Positions 11,930 through 23,382 of a DNA stretch of 64,000 nucleotides are shown piece after piece. Made by a program: the position numbers and the translations under genes. The stretch's first letter is position 1. Every line of letters starts with the position of its first letter. The notes beneath the pieces are model-generated. The model did no database searches and was not told the origin of the DNA. It saw nothing but the letters and a program-made list of their open reading frames with translations. The DNA is from Phlebopus portentosus (Eukaryota > Basidiomycota > Agaricomycetes > Boletales > Boletinellaceae): NCBI GenBank assembly GCA_037892935.1, contig JAYXKI010000012.1, positions 1,116,001 through 1,180,000 of the forward strand. The letters run 5' to 3'.

Positions 11930-13100
11930 TAATGCATGGGGTTCCTATCTCAGATGATCTACATCATGTTATCATCCACATGTCTATGAACTATGGTCTA
12001 GATGTAAAAAGCATTATTTATCTTATTGCAGTTCCTCAAGCTTTAGTGTATTGAATCCTGAATGCTTGAAAGCAAACTGGGGAAGAGTGTCTTGCACCCT
12101 GTTCAAAATTGGGACATCTAAGGGCATTAGACTTCTCTAATACCCAGATATGCCTGCAGAATTGTGATCTTGGGGATATAACTAACAAGGAACAAGTTTT
12201 TTTTGAAAACAGTGATGCACCATAATAATATCTATCTTGATGAACTCAGACAGTTGCTTGAAGAAAGATGTGGTGTGAGAGTATCTGATGCTATCATTTG
12301 GAGAACTCTTAACTGGGCAGACTTTTAAATGAAGAAGGTAATTTGTAGCTTATCTAAATAGATTGATAAAAAATCACTAATTTTAACATAGATCATAAAA
12401 TATGCTTAAGAACGCAATGAGTCCCATCGGGCAGAGTATCAGCTTCACATCAGAGCAAATTATTCTCCAGATCAGCTGGTTTTTATTAATGAAAGTGCAT
12501 GTAATTGAAGGACATATTTGCATGGAAGAGCATAGGTATTAGAGAGAGTTCACGCATGCTGAAAGCAGGTCTTCACGAGAGGAAAATAGTATACCTTTCA
12601 AAGCTACCTGCTCGCTATGTTATTTTTTATACTTTTAGGTATTCCATCCTCCCAGCTATATCTCTGAGCAGAATCATAAAATGTATAATAGTTGAAGGAT
12701 TATTTAATACAGAGCTTTTTATAGTTTTTATCGAGGACCTTCTGGTCAAAATAGATCCATTCCTGATGCTGATGTCTGTTGTTGTTATGGACAATTGTGC
12801 CATCCATAAAGCTCCTGAACTTTACAAGCTTGTCAAAGAAAGGTGATAATTTTTTTTAGGTATGTTACTGAAAATTTATTCACCCTTTTCATAGAGGAAT
12901 GAGACTAGAATATCTACCAACATATTCTTCTGACTTCAATCTGATTGAGCTAGCCTTCTTGCTGCTTAAATATAATCTCTGTTGTAGCCCCCCACCTGAA
13001 GAGGATGAGTTTCTTGTCTATGAATACCTATATCTTCAAACTTTTAGCATCTCTGCAGTGAATTGTCAAAGTTTCTATCACCAATCAGGCTATCTCTGAT
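11930..13100 (+). pseudogene. Tc1/mariner-type DDE transposase relic
   Basis: The N-terminal part reads VPISDDLHHVIIHMSMNYGL then DVKSIIYLIAVPQ, a helix-turn-helix start typical of fungal mariner-like transposases. Downstream are LDELRQLLEERCGVRVSDA, FINESACN (the first catalytic Asp appears changed to Asn), VVVMDNCAIHKAPELYKLVK (second Asp) and, after a probable intron at about 12845-12894, MRLEYLPTYSSDFN followed by LIELAFLLLKY (third acidic residue). Several stops and frame changes break the ORF, so it is inactive. Neighbouring genes on the minus strand flank it on both sides. I could not define its inverted repeats. Confidence 0.72.
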
Positions 13101-13315
13101 GGGGTCCTAATATGATTCTCAATGAACAAATACAGTTGAAGCAGTTTTATATTTTTCATGTATAGAAAGAGCTGTTGAAGTCCGAAATAGATTAAATATA
13201 GTAAGTGAAAGACAGGAGGAAAGAAACTGTGCACAGATAGAAAGGGAGTACTTCACATGCATCAAACATCAAACAACTAATAGAGAAAGAAGTAAGTCAA
13301 TATAACTGCATTATT

Positions 13316-14775
13316 TTAATAGCCAGACAACTTTCCATCTCTCTTGATACAAGCAACATCCCTCACTGTATAATTATGAATATAATTCACAAGTCCAATT
13401 GTCACATCTACTCCTTCTGCCTTTGCTAAAGCTTTGATCTTATCTGCATTCATCCTTGCAATATCATTGATTCTTGTGCAACCATTACTCAAAAACACAG
13501 GTGCCAGCTTGTGGTATTCGTGGTTATCCCTGCCACACTCCAAATTATCTTCACATGCCTTAAGCCAATCTCCAATAGCTAGGTAGTTCAGTGGTCCTCT
13601 GTACATTGTAAAACTTGAAATTTCTTGTATTACTCTGACGAGTGCCACATGCATGTCTACCTGTATCCTGTGGGCCCCACCATCAGTAGGAGGTGGCTCT
13701 TGATTTGTTCTTCCTAACCTCTTGTAGTCAAGTAATTTTGTCGACATTGACTCTGAGATTTTACTTGCAACTACATGCAACTCTCGCCATGCTTCATGAT
13801 GCCCAGTTGTCAGATTAGTAAGTGAAGAGAGTCAAACACAGAACTCATGAGTTTTTGTGCATGTTCTAAAATGAGATTGGAGGTATAAACACTACAAGCA
13901 CCATTGTATTTCTCATAATACATGTGGTTGTACATTTGATAAAATATAACAGCCTGGATGCTCTTTGTAGCTTGAGTGATCTTGTCATTGGCTGAGTCTC
14001 TGGTAGAATATGTAGGGTCAATCTGTTTTGATGGCTGACCCCTTGATGCATCAGTTACATGGATAGTCATCTTTGTGACACTCTATAGCAAATTTATTGA
14101 GCAAATATTATCATATTCTTAAAAAGCAGTTTACCTAAAGAGTGTTTTGAGTCTTGATCAGCAACTATGAACAATTAAACCATACACTTTAGAGCCTGGA
14201 TACCTCTAGAGCTGAGTTAGCCTGACCCAATGGGAGAGGTAGATTTGGAAAACAACTAAGTTTGCAAGGTTGGATGACAAACTTTGGAAGAATTAGAATA
14301 TAAACAGATTCATGAGACCAAGAATATACCTTATCATCTTTTTCTCCCTCAGATACATAATGACGACAGCACCTCCCAGCTCTGAGTTTAAATGCCTCAC
14401 TCTATAACATTCTTATTGCTTTAGAAGCGGTAAATAGTAGATACAAAAGTGGAAAATAAGACTATTATTACCTGACTATCCCTGTCAGTTCCAGTCCTAT
14501 CTTCATACTGAATTTTCACAGCTTGAACAGCATGCTGCAACAAGTATATCAAAACTAGTGTAAGATAAAAGAAAAGGAGCATACTCTAGTTTTGTCAATG
14601 TGGAAATCTACATTTGAGCTGTGCTGTTCTAGTGTGACTTTGCAAGGGTGCCCATGACCATGCTAATCTATAGGGACATCTTAGGCAGCTGCATCAAGAA
14701 TCTTCTAAGACAGCTTTGGTTGACATTTGCTTTCTACAATCGCTGCCGCAGATTGATTTGGAGAAGACAACATGG
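13316..14775 (-). pseudogene. Degenerate multi-exon gene of unknown function
   Basis: Not recognised. A plausible start at about 14773 (MLSSPNQSAAAIVESKCQPK) is followed by stops explained by CAG to TAG and CAA to TAA. GT..AG introns lead through short exons (HAVQAVKIQYEDRTGTD, then SEAFKLRAGRCCRHYV) to the open stretches 14070-13810 and 13780-13316. These two are separated by one stop. The C-terminal half (WLKACEDNLECGRDNHEY; MNADKIKALAKAEGVDVTIG) has the composition of a real globular protein and ends at 13316. It probably belongs to the same mobile element as the 9970-11719 gene, which has the same strand and decay pattern. Confidence 0.45.
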
Positions 14776-15923
14776 TGGTGGTGGAAAGAATAAGAAATTA
14801 TGACTATTTTATCTATGTTATGTGTGTGATATCATAATGAGTCATGTGACACACATATCCTTCCTTCTCATCACTGGTGAGAATGCCATCACTTCTATTA
14901 CTATGTCAGGCAAAGGGGTTTGACTTGGGAGTTATCTTTTCTTTTACCACCATCCCAATATAGAACAATTTATTAATTTCCTGCCACCTCTGTCTACCTC
15001 TCCATTCATGGATAATACAAGACTATAGGATAACAATTTGGATAGTACGTGATGTTTAAGATGCTGGATATCTGCCTGTATAGCATTACTAATTAGAGTT
15101 ATAATGATATTCAAGAAGCTCATAGACAAGAGAGATGAGTTGATGGAAAGCTTGTGAGAGAAAGGGAGAAAAGCAAATACTTCTACTTCTGCTGTCTTTG
15201 CTGCAGTAGATGTAGTCCTCAAAATGCATCAAGAGATGACTAAGTTGTCTGGCAAAATTGAGATGGGAGAAGACAAGACTAAAGAGATCTCAGAACATCT
15301 AGAGACTATTACTAAGACAGTTAAAATGGACATTGAGGATCAAGCTGTGGTGATAGAGGAACTTATAGGAATAACAGACATGCTGAAACTTAAGGCCCTT
15401 AGGGTGAGCATAGTGTATAACATTCAGATGCATTTTTTACTGATGCCACCTTGCTCCTAGTACAAGAGAAGCCATCAGGCTATCGCTGTCTGCAGGGACC
15501 TTGATGACATTCACTCTGCCATCGTACATGGATTCATGTAGCTTATGCCTAATTGCTTCATACACGACAGACTTCTCAATTGTAATAATCCACTTCACCA
15601 TTCAGTGATATGATAGAAGTTTACTGATAGTCTTTTTGAAGAGTGGAAGTTATTTTACCAGTCTAAACTGGGTGGCATGAGTCAGATAGATTACACCCTC
15701 AAGTGTATGCCCTGCCCTGCAGATTAGAAATATATAGATTTTATCAGCTATACAATTCTGGGCCAGCTCGTACCCATAATAGCTTGCGATGAGACATCAT
15801 ATGCTGCATGAAAGTGGGGAAGATATGCTTGTGAGACAATTGAAGTTCTTTATGCCAGCATTTATATGAGCCTACATGGAGGCAAAGAAGGCCATGATTC
15901 AAGATAGTGAGTAGGTGCAATTA
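14776..15923. other. Degenerate AT-rich region with a short helical ORF
   Basis: No complete gene. The plus-strand ORF 15224-15460 is strongly helical and charged (KLSGKIEMGEDKTKEISEHL). It may be a remnant of a coiled-coil gene, possibly with 15480-15900, where coding-like words are interrupted by stops. No inverted repeats or RNA genes were recognised. Confidence 0.35.
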
Positions 15924-16055
15924 AAAGGATCCACTCAAAAAACTCACATCAAGATCAACACAATCGGCAGATCAACAGGATCAGCATTCCAAATGCAACT
16001 AGTAGCAGGCTAGCAGTCACTAGAGCCAAACTACTGTTTACGCGACCAAGGCAAT
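15924..16055 (+). repeat. Repeat R1, left fragment
   Basis: Aligns with 48437-48570 (same order of words: aaaggatc, aaactcacatcaagat, cagatcaacag, actactgtt). At 48.4 kb the match continues directly into the sequence found here only at 38.1 kb. The copy at 15.9 kb is therefore cut by a later insertion of about 22 kb. Confidence 0.65.
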
Positions 16056-16181
16056 AGTGAAGAGTAAGTCTGAAGCTTGGGAACATACAGAGTCGTTATG
16101 ACCAGTTCCACAGTGTTCCAACTGGTTTCGCTCAGTTTCAACTGGTTTCGCTCAAACGAGTAAACTTAGTAAGAACGTCAT
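16056..16181. mobile_element. Left flank of an inserted LTR-like element (outer layer)
   Basis: Lies between the R1 left fragment and the gypsy 5' LTR. It repeats the words AACTGGTTTCGCTCA twice, and related words (GAACTGTTTTGCCCAG) occur at about 37367. It is probably the left tip of the same element as 36620-38115, split by the gypsy insertion. Confidence 0.35.
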
Positions 16182-17786
16182 TGTTACGAAAATTGTAGAT
16201 ATACAATGTGGCGTGGAATCAGACACTTTACATACCGAATTATGCAACCTAATCAAGAGCACTTCAAAAGGCTTCAAGGACAGAATAGTGGAGGCGATTC
16301 TCACCCACTAATGCAGCAAGGACCTGTGAAGGTAGCTGCAGAAGATATTCAAGAGGAACCTGATCGACGATATTATGAAGACGAACGTGACGAGAGGGAG
16401 GACCCATACGATTTGCAGGAAGGACTAGCTGGAATGCACATTGGACATACTCCCCTACCCGAGTGAAGCTACGTGCAGATGGAGGAATGGAACATCGCAA
16501 GATACGTGGAACTCCTGCAGAAGAGATGATATCGACATAGTGCAACCAGATGCTTTGTTCACGAAAGCCTGGTCTGTACGAACTGTTATTTGGCATACCA
16601 AAGGAGTTGGGTTCTTTTAGAGTGGCTCTTCAAGAACTTTGTGGAATGCTTAGTAACCAGAGAAGGAGCTGACGTCAAGATTCGACATAAGCCCAGACCC
16701 TCGAAACGAATGTTAGACCAACCGATGCCAAACCACGGAATGAGCGCATACGATCATGAGGTATCCATATGGCTCGGCAATAGAGATATCTATGCACTGA
16801 AGGTCTGCGTGAGAGCTTGGATCAATCAGCATCGTCACCAGACCTTGTGTCGAAACACTGCAGTGGAAGTCGATTGGCCAGTCTATTACAGGGCACCATC
16901 GGACGTCAAAAGTCTTATTGAGGAAGCAACAGATCGAATGCTAGAAGCATGGGAACAATCGGAAGAAGGGGTTATTACAGTCGACGAATAGCGCAAGACA
17001 AATCACCTGGGAAGAAGATTCAGGTTAACGACAGGTACCGGACTACAATTCTCCGACATCGATATAGCGGCAAGGCATAGAAGGGTATCTGCCAAGTTTA
17101 CACAGCCGCTAAGGTTATTCTCTGAAGATCGGCAGGGGTTGCCAATCCCAAATCCCAAGATAACGGTCAGCCCCATGATGGAAGACTAATAGCAGAAGCT
17201 CAGGCGGAGTAACGGAGCGCTGGCGAAGCGAGATCGCAGCACATGGAAGAAGTCTCTCGTGGGAGAATTGGCATTAAGGATTAACATGTGATAGGAATGG
17301 AGATCGATAGAAGCCTGGGGAAAGCTTCTTCAGAACGGAGGAAGAGAAGGGCCTGTCTAATAGGGAAGGAAGTGGTCAGTGGTGCTACCAGGAGTTTTGG
17401 TAGCGCCACCAGAGTTGTCAGTGGTACCACTGACTCGAGAAAGTGGTGGTGAAACCAGCTGAAACATATTGTCCTAACCAATGGCAAGGCAGAGTCGGTA
17501 GTATTTAGTAGTCGGTAGTATTCAGTAGAAATTTTATTTAAGGCGCCAGTTGAGTGGGGTGTTGTCCCTCAGCGAAATTATTTTGTACTCTCAATCATAG
17601 CTGTACCCCTTTGATTGAACCTCTGCTCTACTGCTGGGTTAAGCTTGAGCCTATAGCTCACTTCTTAGTAGTACATCTAACCTTCGCTACTCTACTCTCC
17701 AATTATACATTGTCAGAAGGAGGAAGCAGGGACTTGTTCCGGTATGCTCGGACTAACCACCTCATCCGAAAACTATGGTCCTAACA
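16182..17786 (+). repeat. Gypsy 5' long terminal repeat
   Basis: 1605 bp, TG...CA ends, similar along its length to 35016-36619 with scattered differences. A TA-rich stretch and short direct repeats (GGTAGTATTTAGTAGTCGGTAGTATTC-like) lie near 17497-17535, possibly the promoter zone. It encloses a coding-like ORF (16206-16991). Confidence 0.9.
16206..16991 (+). pseudogene. ORF carried inside the gypsy LTR (5' copy), unknown function
   Basis: One frame runs from 16206 to 16991 with TGA codons at 16464-16466 and near 16527. The second is CGA in the 3' LTR copy. Protein-like blocks include MQPNQEHFKRLQG, EDPYDLQEGLAGMHIGH, LVCTNCYLAYQRSWVL and DWPVYYRAPSDV, ending GVITVDE. Not recognised as a known family. 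The matching ORF at 35040-35825 shows the reading frame is part of the LTR itself. Confidence 0.5.
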
Positions 17787-18006
17787 TTATAATTTTGCTC
17801 CAATCCTGGGATAATCAATCTTGCTGTTTCGTAGTGCAATACCCACTATCAACCAGTAAGTATTGCTCTGCTCTGGGAGGGTTTCTTTCGTGCCTGTTAT
17901 AAAATTAGCTGATCACCGATAAGCATATCACCGATGGCTAAAGCAGGCTTACACACTCCATAGGAGTTTTGGTAGAGCACTACATACATTCGAAGAAGAA
18001 CTAAAC
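17787..18006. other. Gypsy untranslated leader and primer-binding region
   Basis: Sequence directly after the 5' LTR. I could not assign the primer tRNA with confidence; no TGG-type primer-binding site abuts the LTR end. Confidence 0.3.
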
Positions 18007-20375
18007 GTGGCATTTCGCACGATAAACTTCTATCGAGGTAAGAAGCACTCAAACACCCCTATCTTAGAACCCTACCAGTCAGTTATACTATCCGCCCTGG
18101 AGCTTCGAATCACCACCAAAAGACATGAAAGAGCTGGGAGGAAGTTCTTGCTTGTACATGCAGACAACCTGCTGAACGGACATAGCTTCAATTGGGAAGT
18201 GCTCAGAGGTCTGATGCCTGTTGAAGAAGAACTACTTGCTCTGTGTTAAGAATATAAAGCGTTCGAATACACCTTACTCGAACATTCTCATTTCCTCCAT
18301 CAAGTCCTCCTACAAGTCTATCAAGGCAACTACTCTCTAGCGAAACAACTATGTCACCGATGGAACTGTGGCAAGTTGGTTGGTCTAGTCTCTGGCTTAC
18401 ACTCTGCTTCGTCTGGTTTTCTTCTCTGGTATTCATCATTGCTCAACAACTCCGAGGTCGAATCAGCCTTCTTTGAGGCTTTAGAACGTTATGGATGTGG
18501 GTGGAACAGCAAAACAGCAAAGGAAGTTCCCCATTTCGTCATGCCAGTTGGAGCTTTTTACTCCAAACTCAATGACTGGCAGTTCCTCAACCCGGACCTG
18601 GAGAACGCATGGAATCCGCTCTGGCTCGCATTGGAGAATGACTCGACAGTCTACATGGACGCCTGGACAGAATGGTCGGTGCTAACGGGCAACCCCACAA
18701 AGTTATCTCTGCTCTCCGACACTCTGTCATCGATCTTGACCTCCGACTTACTAGCGTTGATCGATCCCTCTGAACTCTCACAGCTACAGTCGCTCGACTC
18801 TACGACATGGGTGCTCAGTACTCCGAGAACCTCACTATAGAAGGACAAACGCTGGGGGAGTTTCTCTCGCATATATTGGGACATGTTGGAGATCAGGTCA
18901 TAGAGGCAGTCAACACCAATGTGAGATGGGAAGGCGAACTATGGGACGTGCGACTCAACTTCGCATTTGGTTTACTTCAGGCTCAAATTCTGGGAGCAGT
19001 GACAGTGGCCATTCAGGGCAGTCAATCAGCCCTCAGTCAACAAGTGGCCAACTCCCAGCAAGAGATCGTTCGACTGTGTAGTGTAGACTTTCTACAGCTG
19101 CACACGCAGGCTAGCTATCTGATCGAACAGGTAGAAGCCATTCGAGCCCGAATCAGTAATGCAGAAGAGGAACTCGTGGCCCAGTACTCGATCACGGAAG
19201 GTCTTCGTCAAATGCAACAGACACTCAGGCTTCGTCAATCCTACCTGACGCAGTGAGCCAGACGAGGAGGGGCAAGGTTAAGCCCTGACTCCCCGCTGCA
19301 AGGTAGAGGCCTACGTCTGGCTAATCGCTTCACAAGCATAAGCTCGGACTCTGATGATGACCAGATGCCCAGCCTGATCCCTCAGACGAACCCGGTGGTT
19401 ACTCCAGGGGAACATTTTGTAGATCAGGTAGTCGAGATCATTTGCCAGAGCAGAGAACTAGAAGGAACAGACACTCGTACAGGACAACTGTCATCGCCAT
19501 TGTGACAACAAGCAGCAGAAGTGTTTAGAGGCTATGCTGCAGAAGTAGTCGGAGAAGGGCTGGTAGCGCCTGTTGCACTCACCCAAGAAGAACAGGAAGT
19601 CCAAGAAAGCATCAAAGTCAAAGAAGACCTCCCGGACTACGTCTCCACAGATACGCAACCCGGAAGCCTAGACCAGCAAGCAGAAGAGTTGCTGAGGGAG
19701 GTAATACCTGAGTCGCCACACCCCTGGCCATCCAACGATGGATGGGGACCGCCTCCAGATGCTGGGGAAGCATGGGAGGCGGACAATACTCAAGAGACAG
19801 GCTATGGAACAGAGGTCCGGGAGCTCATGTAGAATGAGCAGGGAGAGCTCATCAAAGGAGCAATCCAAAGGCTGGGATGGAATGGCCACTACGTCGAAAG
19901 GAATCACCTCCAGTACCCACATCAGGACTCGCCTACTCCAAGTGCTCGAGAGCTTGAGGAGAGAGAAGAAAGGCTCCAGGCGGCAAGTGAGTACTCCCCA
20001 GACTCTGATTATGATTATGATCCTATCATACGCCCTAGCAGCTGCCCTGTACGGTCGGAGTTTCTCAACGTATTAGAGGGACCGCCAAGGCAGGGGGTAG
20101 CAAACATGGCAATGGTAGTATGGGTATGAGGTCACGACGTAGAAGAGCCAACCAGCGAGGACCAAGAGTACTTCGATGCAAACAACGACTGGGAGACAGA
20201 AGAGGAAAGCGAGGAACATGAAAGCGGTGAGGAAAGATATGAAGCTCAGGAAGAAAGGAGATAGGCCCTGGTTTAGAGCCGGGAGCTTGCCAGGAAGAAG
20301 GAAGATGCCCAAGAACCGACCGGGGAGGAAGGGTAAGGTGGCTAGTTGGAAAGCGGAGGTGGTACTCGCTGGATA
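18007..20375 (+). pseudogene. Gypsy-associated N-terminal (pre-Gag) ORF, broken
   Basis: A long region of coding composition: 18007-18840 in one frame with a TAA at 18247, shifting frame near 18800 into 18807-19256 (TIEGQTLGEFLSHILGHVGD; a Gln-rich helical stretch follows). Further acidic segments are at 19330-19832 and 19850-20250. ORFs of this type (short helical protein, then acidic disordered tail) commonly precede Gag in basidiomycete gypsy elements. Probably a structural or Gag-like protein. At least one frameshift and several stops. Confidence 0.45.
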
Positions 20376-20461
20376 ACTTAGCTACTAGACCATGTATTAT
20401 TGTAATGCGTGGAATAAGAGTGATACTCATAAAAATGTTGGTTGAATTCGTCTAGGTCAAT

Positions 20462-21480
20462 ATGTCAAACAAAGACATCATAAAGTATCCCTTGTTTAAG
20501 GGGAACCCTTATGAGTCGCTTGAGAACTTCCAGAATCAAATGATCAGCCGGTTGAATGAAAAACATCCGAGTGACCCAGTCAAGAGGGTTAAGATTATTC
20601 TGGAATGTCTGCGAGGTCAAGCTCAGACTTGGGTTAATGGCAAATGAGCCGTGAACAGAAATCAATTAGTCTCCACCTACAAGCGGGACACGGATGGCAA
20701 GCTTGTTATAGATAAGAAGGGTAGATGGGACGACGAGGATGATCTATGGAACGAATTAGCGCTCAACCATAACAGCATTTTTGGACTTCAAGAAGAAGCT
20801 GAGTGAAATATTAGGACAATTTATCAAGAACGGGCATGGGTGAAGCAGTATAACAGGGCCTTTGACGACATCAGGATGAGGTTGCCAAAGCATTATGACC
20901 ACCAGGTGCTGATTTATGAGTACAAGAGAGGACTCAATCAGGCAATCCTAAAGGCCCTGCTTATGAATACAGACCACCCAGATTGGGACCTGAACCAATG
21001 GAAAGAGAACGCTAGCAATCTGGAGGCCAGTCTGATAGCTGCCAAGGTGATAGGTAGTAATAGGAAGTACACCCCTATGTTTAAAGATGGGCAGGCAGTA
21101 TTGTACATGCCAGAGCCCCCAGAAGCTCACTGACCAGCCGAGTTTCTGGGTGAGCCTATGGACATTGATATGTCTAGGCACTTTACTAGGGGGTCCTGAG
21201 GAGATGCCGGGATATGCTGGGCATGCAGCAAAACAGGTCACTTCGCACAGGACTGCAACAACGTAGGGTGAGATACACAGGGAAGCCATGGACACCGAAC
21301 CAACTATAAGAGACGGGTGCAGAAGAGACGATCTGGCAAGACTGGCCGCTTCCTAAAATGCCGGGAAGTTGGGATTAGCAGTGATTCTGAGATGGAAGAA
21401 CTACTGGACAAGAGAACGAAGTTACCAAGGCGTAAGGAACGGGCTTCGTATGCCCTCGAGGAGGATTCTGAGGAGGATTC
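20462..21480 (+). pseudogene. Gypsy Gag with CCHC zinc knuckle, broken by stops
   Basis: MSNKDIIKYPLFKGNPYESL starts the frame, followed by LRGQAQTWVNGK and a TGA. Capsid-like sequence continues (WVKQYNRAFDDIRMRLPKHY, then HQVLIYEYKRGLNQAILKAL). A zinc knuckle CWACSKTGHFAQDCN (C-x2-C-x4-H-x4-C) lies at about 21217-21262. Stops at 20645, near 20800, 21131, 21197 and 21481 inactivate it. Gag packages the element RNA. Upstream of the protease ORF, as expected. Confidence 0.75.
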
Positions 21481-22269
21481 TTGAAGGGCCGCCAGTCAAC
21501 ATTGGACACTGGTGAGGGCTCAAAGGACACACAAGAAATAAAGCGCCGATGGACTATTGCTAGACCAAATTCCAACCATCCTTCTATACCCATTGACATC
21601 ATTCAGGGACAGAAAAAGGTTAATCTCTCGGCTATGATTGACTCTGGATCTGCAATCACTACTATTAGCCCTACGGTTGTACAGAGCCTAGGACTAAGAA
21701 CAGTGCCTGCAGAAGGAAACTATACCATCCGGAATGCCGATGGATCGATTAATCATGGTGGATGGACTTGGAATGTCAGAGCAATAGTGGACACAGGGAT
21801 TACAAGAGGCTTAATGGACATTGCAGTGGTGGACACACATGAAGACAAGTTTCTCATAGGAAACGATTGGCTTGAACAGCATAAGCCAACTATCGACTGG
21901 ACTAAAGGAATCCTTCGCAAAGGCGGGAAGGAAATTGCTTTTAATGGGATGGCCCGTTTGCGCTCCATTCAGCTATTCCTAGCCCCAAGGAGACTCTGAA
22001 AGTGTAGAAGATGACAAAGAATTCCAGAATACATACCATCCGAATGGGATGCAGATGACGAAAAGGAAGAAGAATGGAAAACTAGGGTCTATTACCACAG
22101 CGACATCGAATCAGGACAAGAAACCGAGGAAGAAGGAGATAAAGTGCTAATAACGGTACCACCAAAAAGGGAAAAAGAAGAGGAATCTACAGGGCCGCTT
22201 GTAACGTTTGAGGAAGTCATGCATAAACTACCAGAACTCTCGCATCAGGAAAACAGTCCAAATTATCCA
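21481..22269 (+). pseudogene. Gypsy aspartic protease and start of pol (truncated by insert)
   Basis: The open frame 21481-21999 holds the retropepsin active site MIDSGSAITTISP (DSG variant of DTG) and the later LIGNDWLEQHKPTIDW block. After a stop and probable frameshift, pol-like acidic sequence continues (DDEKEEEWKTRVYYHSD) until about 22269. There the AT-rich nested insert begins within ENSPNYP. The pol reading resumes at about 30020. Confidence 0.75.
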
Positions 22270-22274
22270 CTGCT

Positions 22275-22810
22275 ACCCATGGCTACCCATAGCTACTCAT
22301 AGCTACTCACTACTATAGGCTGCTATATAGCAGCCTATAGTAGGTTAGTAGTCCATAGTGATTTATCGTGACCCCCCTACTATATAGAGGGCTGTAACAG
22401 TGTATAGATGCTATAGTTAATATTTATTCATAGTACTAGAAAGAGATGAATAGTGCATAATATATAGCAACCTGTAGCAATTGATACAGATTTATAGTAC
22501 TACTAGCACATAGTGCATAGTGCCTTATAGTAATTAGTATGAGTTTATAGCTGATACTAGATGCTTATAGTTGATAGTTCTTATAGGTGATATATTGCCA
22601 TAGCATATTAAAGATATAGATAGTCATATATTATCATAGATAGCACTTATTAGAGACCACGAGCATATCGGAGAACATATTTAATTTTTATTAAATTTAA
22701 ATATATTGATAGTATACTACTTACAGACCCATACAAGCATGTAACTAATTACATGTACAGCTTACTACAGAATCTATGTGAGCTAGGCATACACTCATAT
22801 ACATCTATAC
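22275..22810. repeat. Left AT-rich arm of the nested insert
   Basis: Dense in ATAGTA, CTATAG and TAGTAG words. Includes a perfect hairpin around 22318-22343 (GGCTGCTATATAGCAGCC). Noncoding. Similar words, but no clean inverted match, occur in the right arm. Confidence 0.6.
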
Positions 22811-23216
22811 TAATATAGACCAATGCTACTTGTCGGAGATAATAAATAGTCAAAAGTGTTAACACTAGACACTGTTGACAGGACAAAGGAACTTCCACTG
22901 GCTTCAAGGCCCAAACTGGTTAACACAAGGTCAGAGTGCACTAGCACCGCCCCAGCTAAGTGGCACAGGTTCAGCAGCGCATAGCACACCTCCAGCTGGC
23001 TGGCAAACAGCCACAGTATAATAGGTGCCGCCCTGGCTAAGTGCACAGGTTCAGCAGCACTCAACATACTGCCTCTACACCTGGGCTGCCCGCTGCGACA
23101 GGGACAGAGGTATCCAAGAACCACAGACCTCCCAACAGCCAGAACAACAATTAAAAGAAAAGGTAATGAAGTGGCCTGAAGCTATTGCAATCTGCAAGGT
23201 GAGAGACGGTTCAGAA
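22811..23216. other. Unassigned sequence left of the Argonaute fragment
   Basis: About 400 bp of higher GC. A 40-bp unit (CGCCC-GGCTAAGTG-CACAGGTTCAGCAGC) occurs twice, near 22947-22981 and 23026-23060. No family recognised in any frame. Confidence 0.4.
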
Positions 23217-23238
23217 TGTGGATGCGTACGCATCCACA
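23217..23238. repeat. 22-bp perfect palindrome left of Argonaute
   Basis: TGTGGATGCGTACGCATCC followed by ACA reads identically on both strands. Its 14-bp core recurs at 26813-26826 on the other side of the Argonaute pseudogene. Confidence 0.85.
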
Positions 23239-23298
23239 ATTCGGTGGCTCAACATAAGGAGCCAATTACCTTACAGGTCCATTCAGCACCAGCCTGGA

Positions 23299-23382
23299 GA
23301 CGTGCATGAGTGCATTCCATGTCCCACATAGCATGGCCAATGCACTGCGCGAGTTCATGCAGTAATCTTGCAGTGCCGTACC
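23299..23382 (+). repeat. Duplicated Argonaute linker segment
   Basis: About 84 bp similar to 23929-24012 within the same pseudogene (shared words GCATGAG-GCGTTCCA, AGCATGGCC, GCGAGTTCATGCAG, GTGCCGTACCT). The extra copy sits upstream of the N-domain, out of protein order. Confidence 0.75.

Noticed and set aside
22810..23309. ORFs 22810-23124 (minus) and 23025-23309 (plus) as genes
   Set aside because: No conserved blocks, they overlap each other, and part is an internal direct repeat; treated as chance ORFs.
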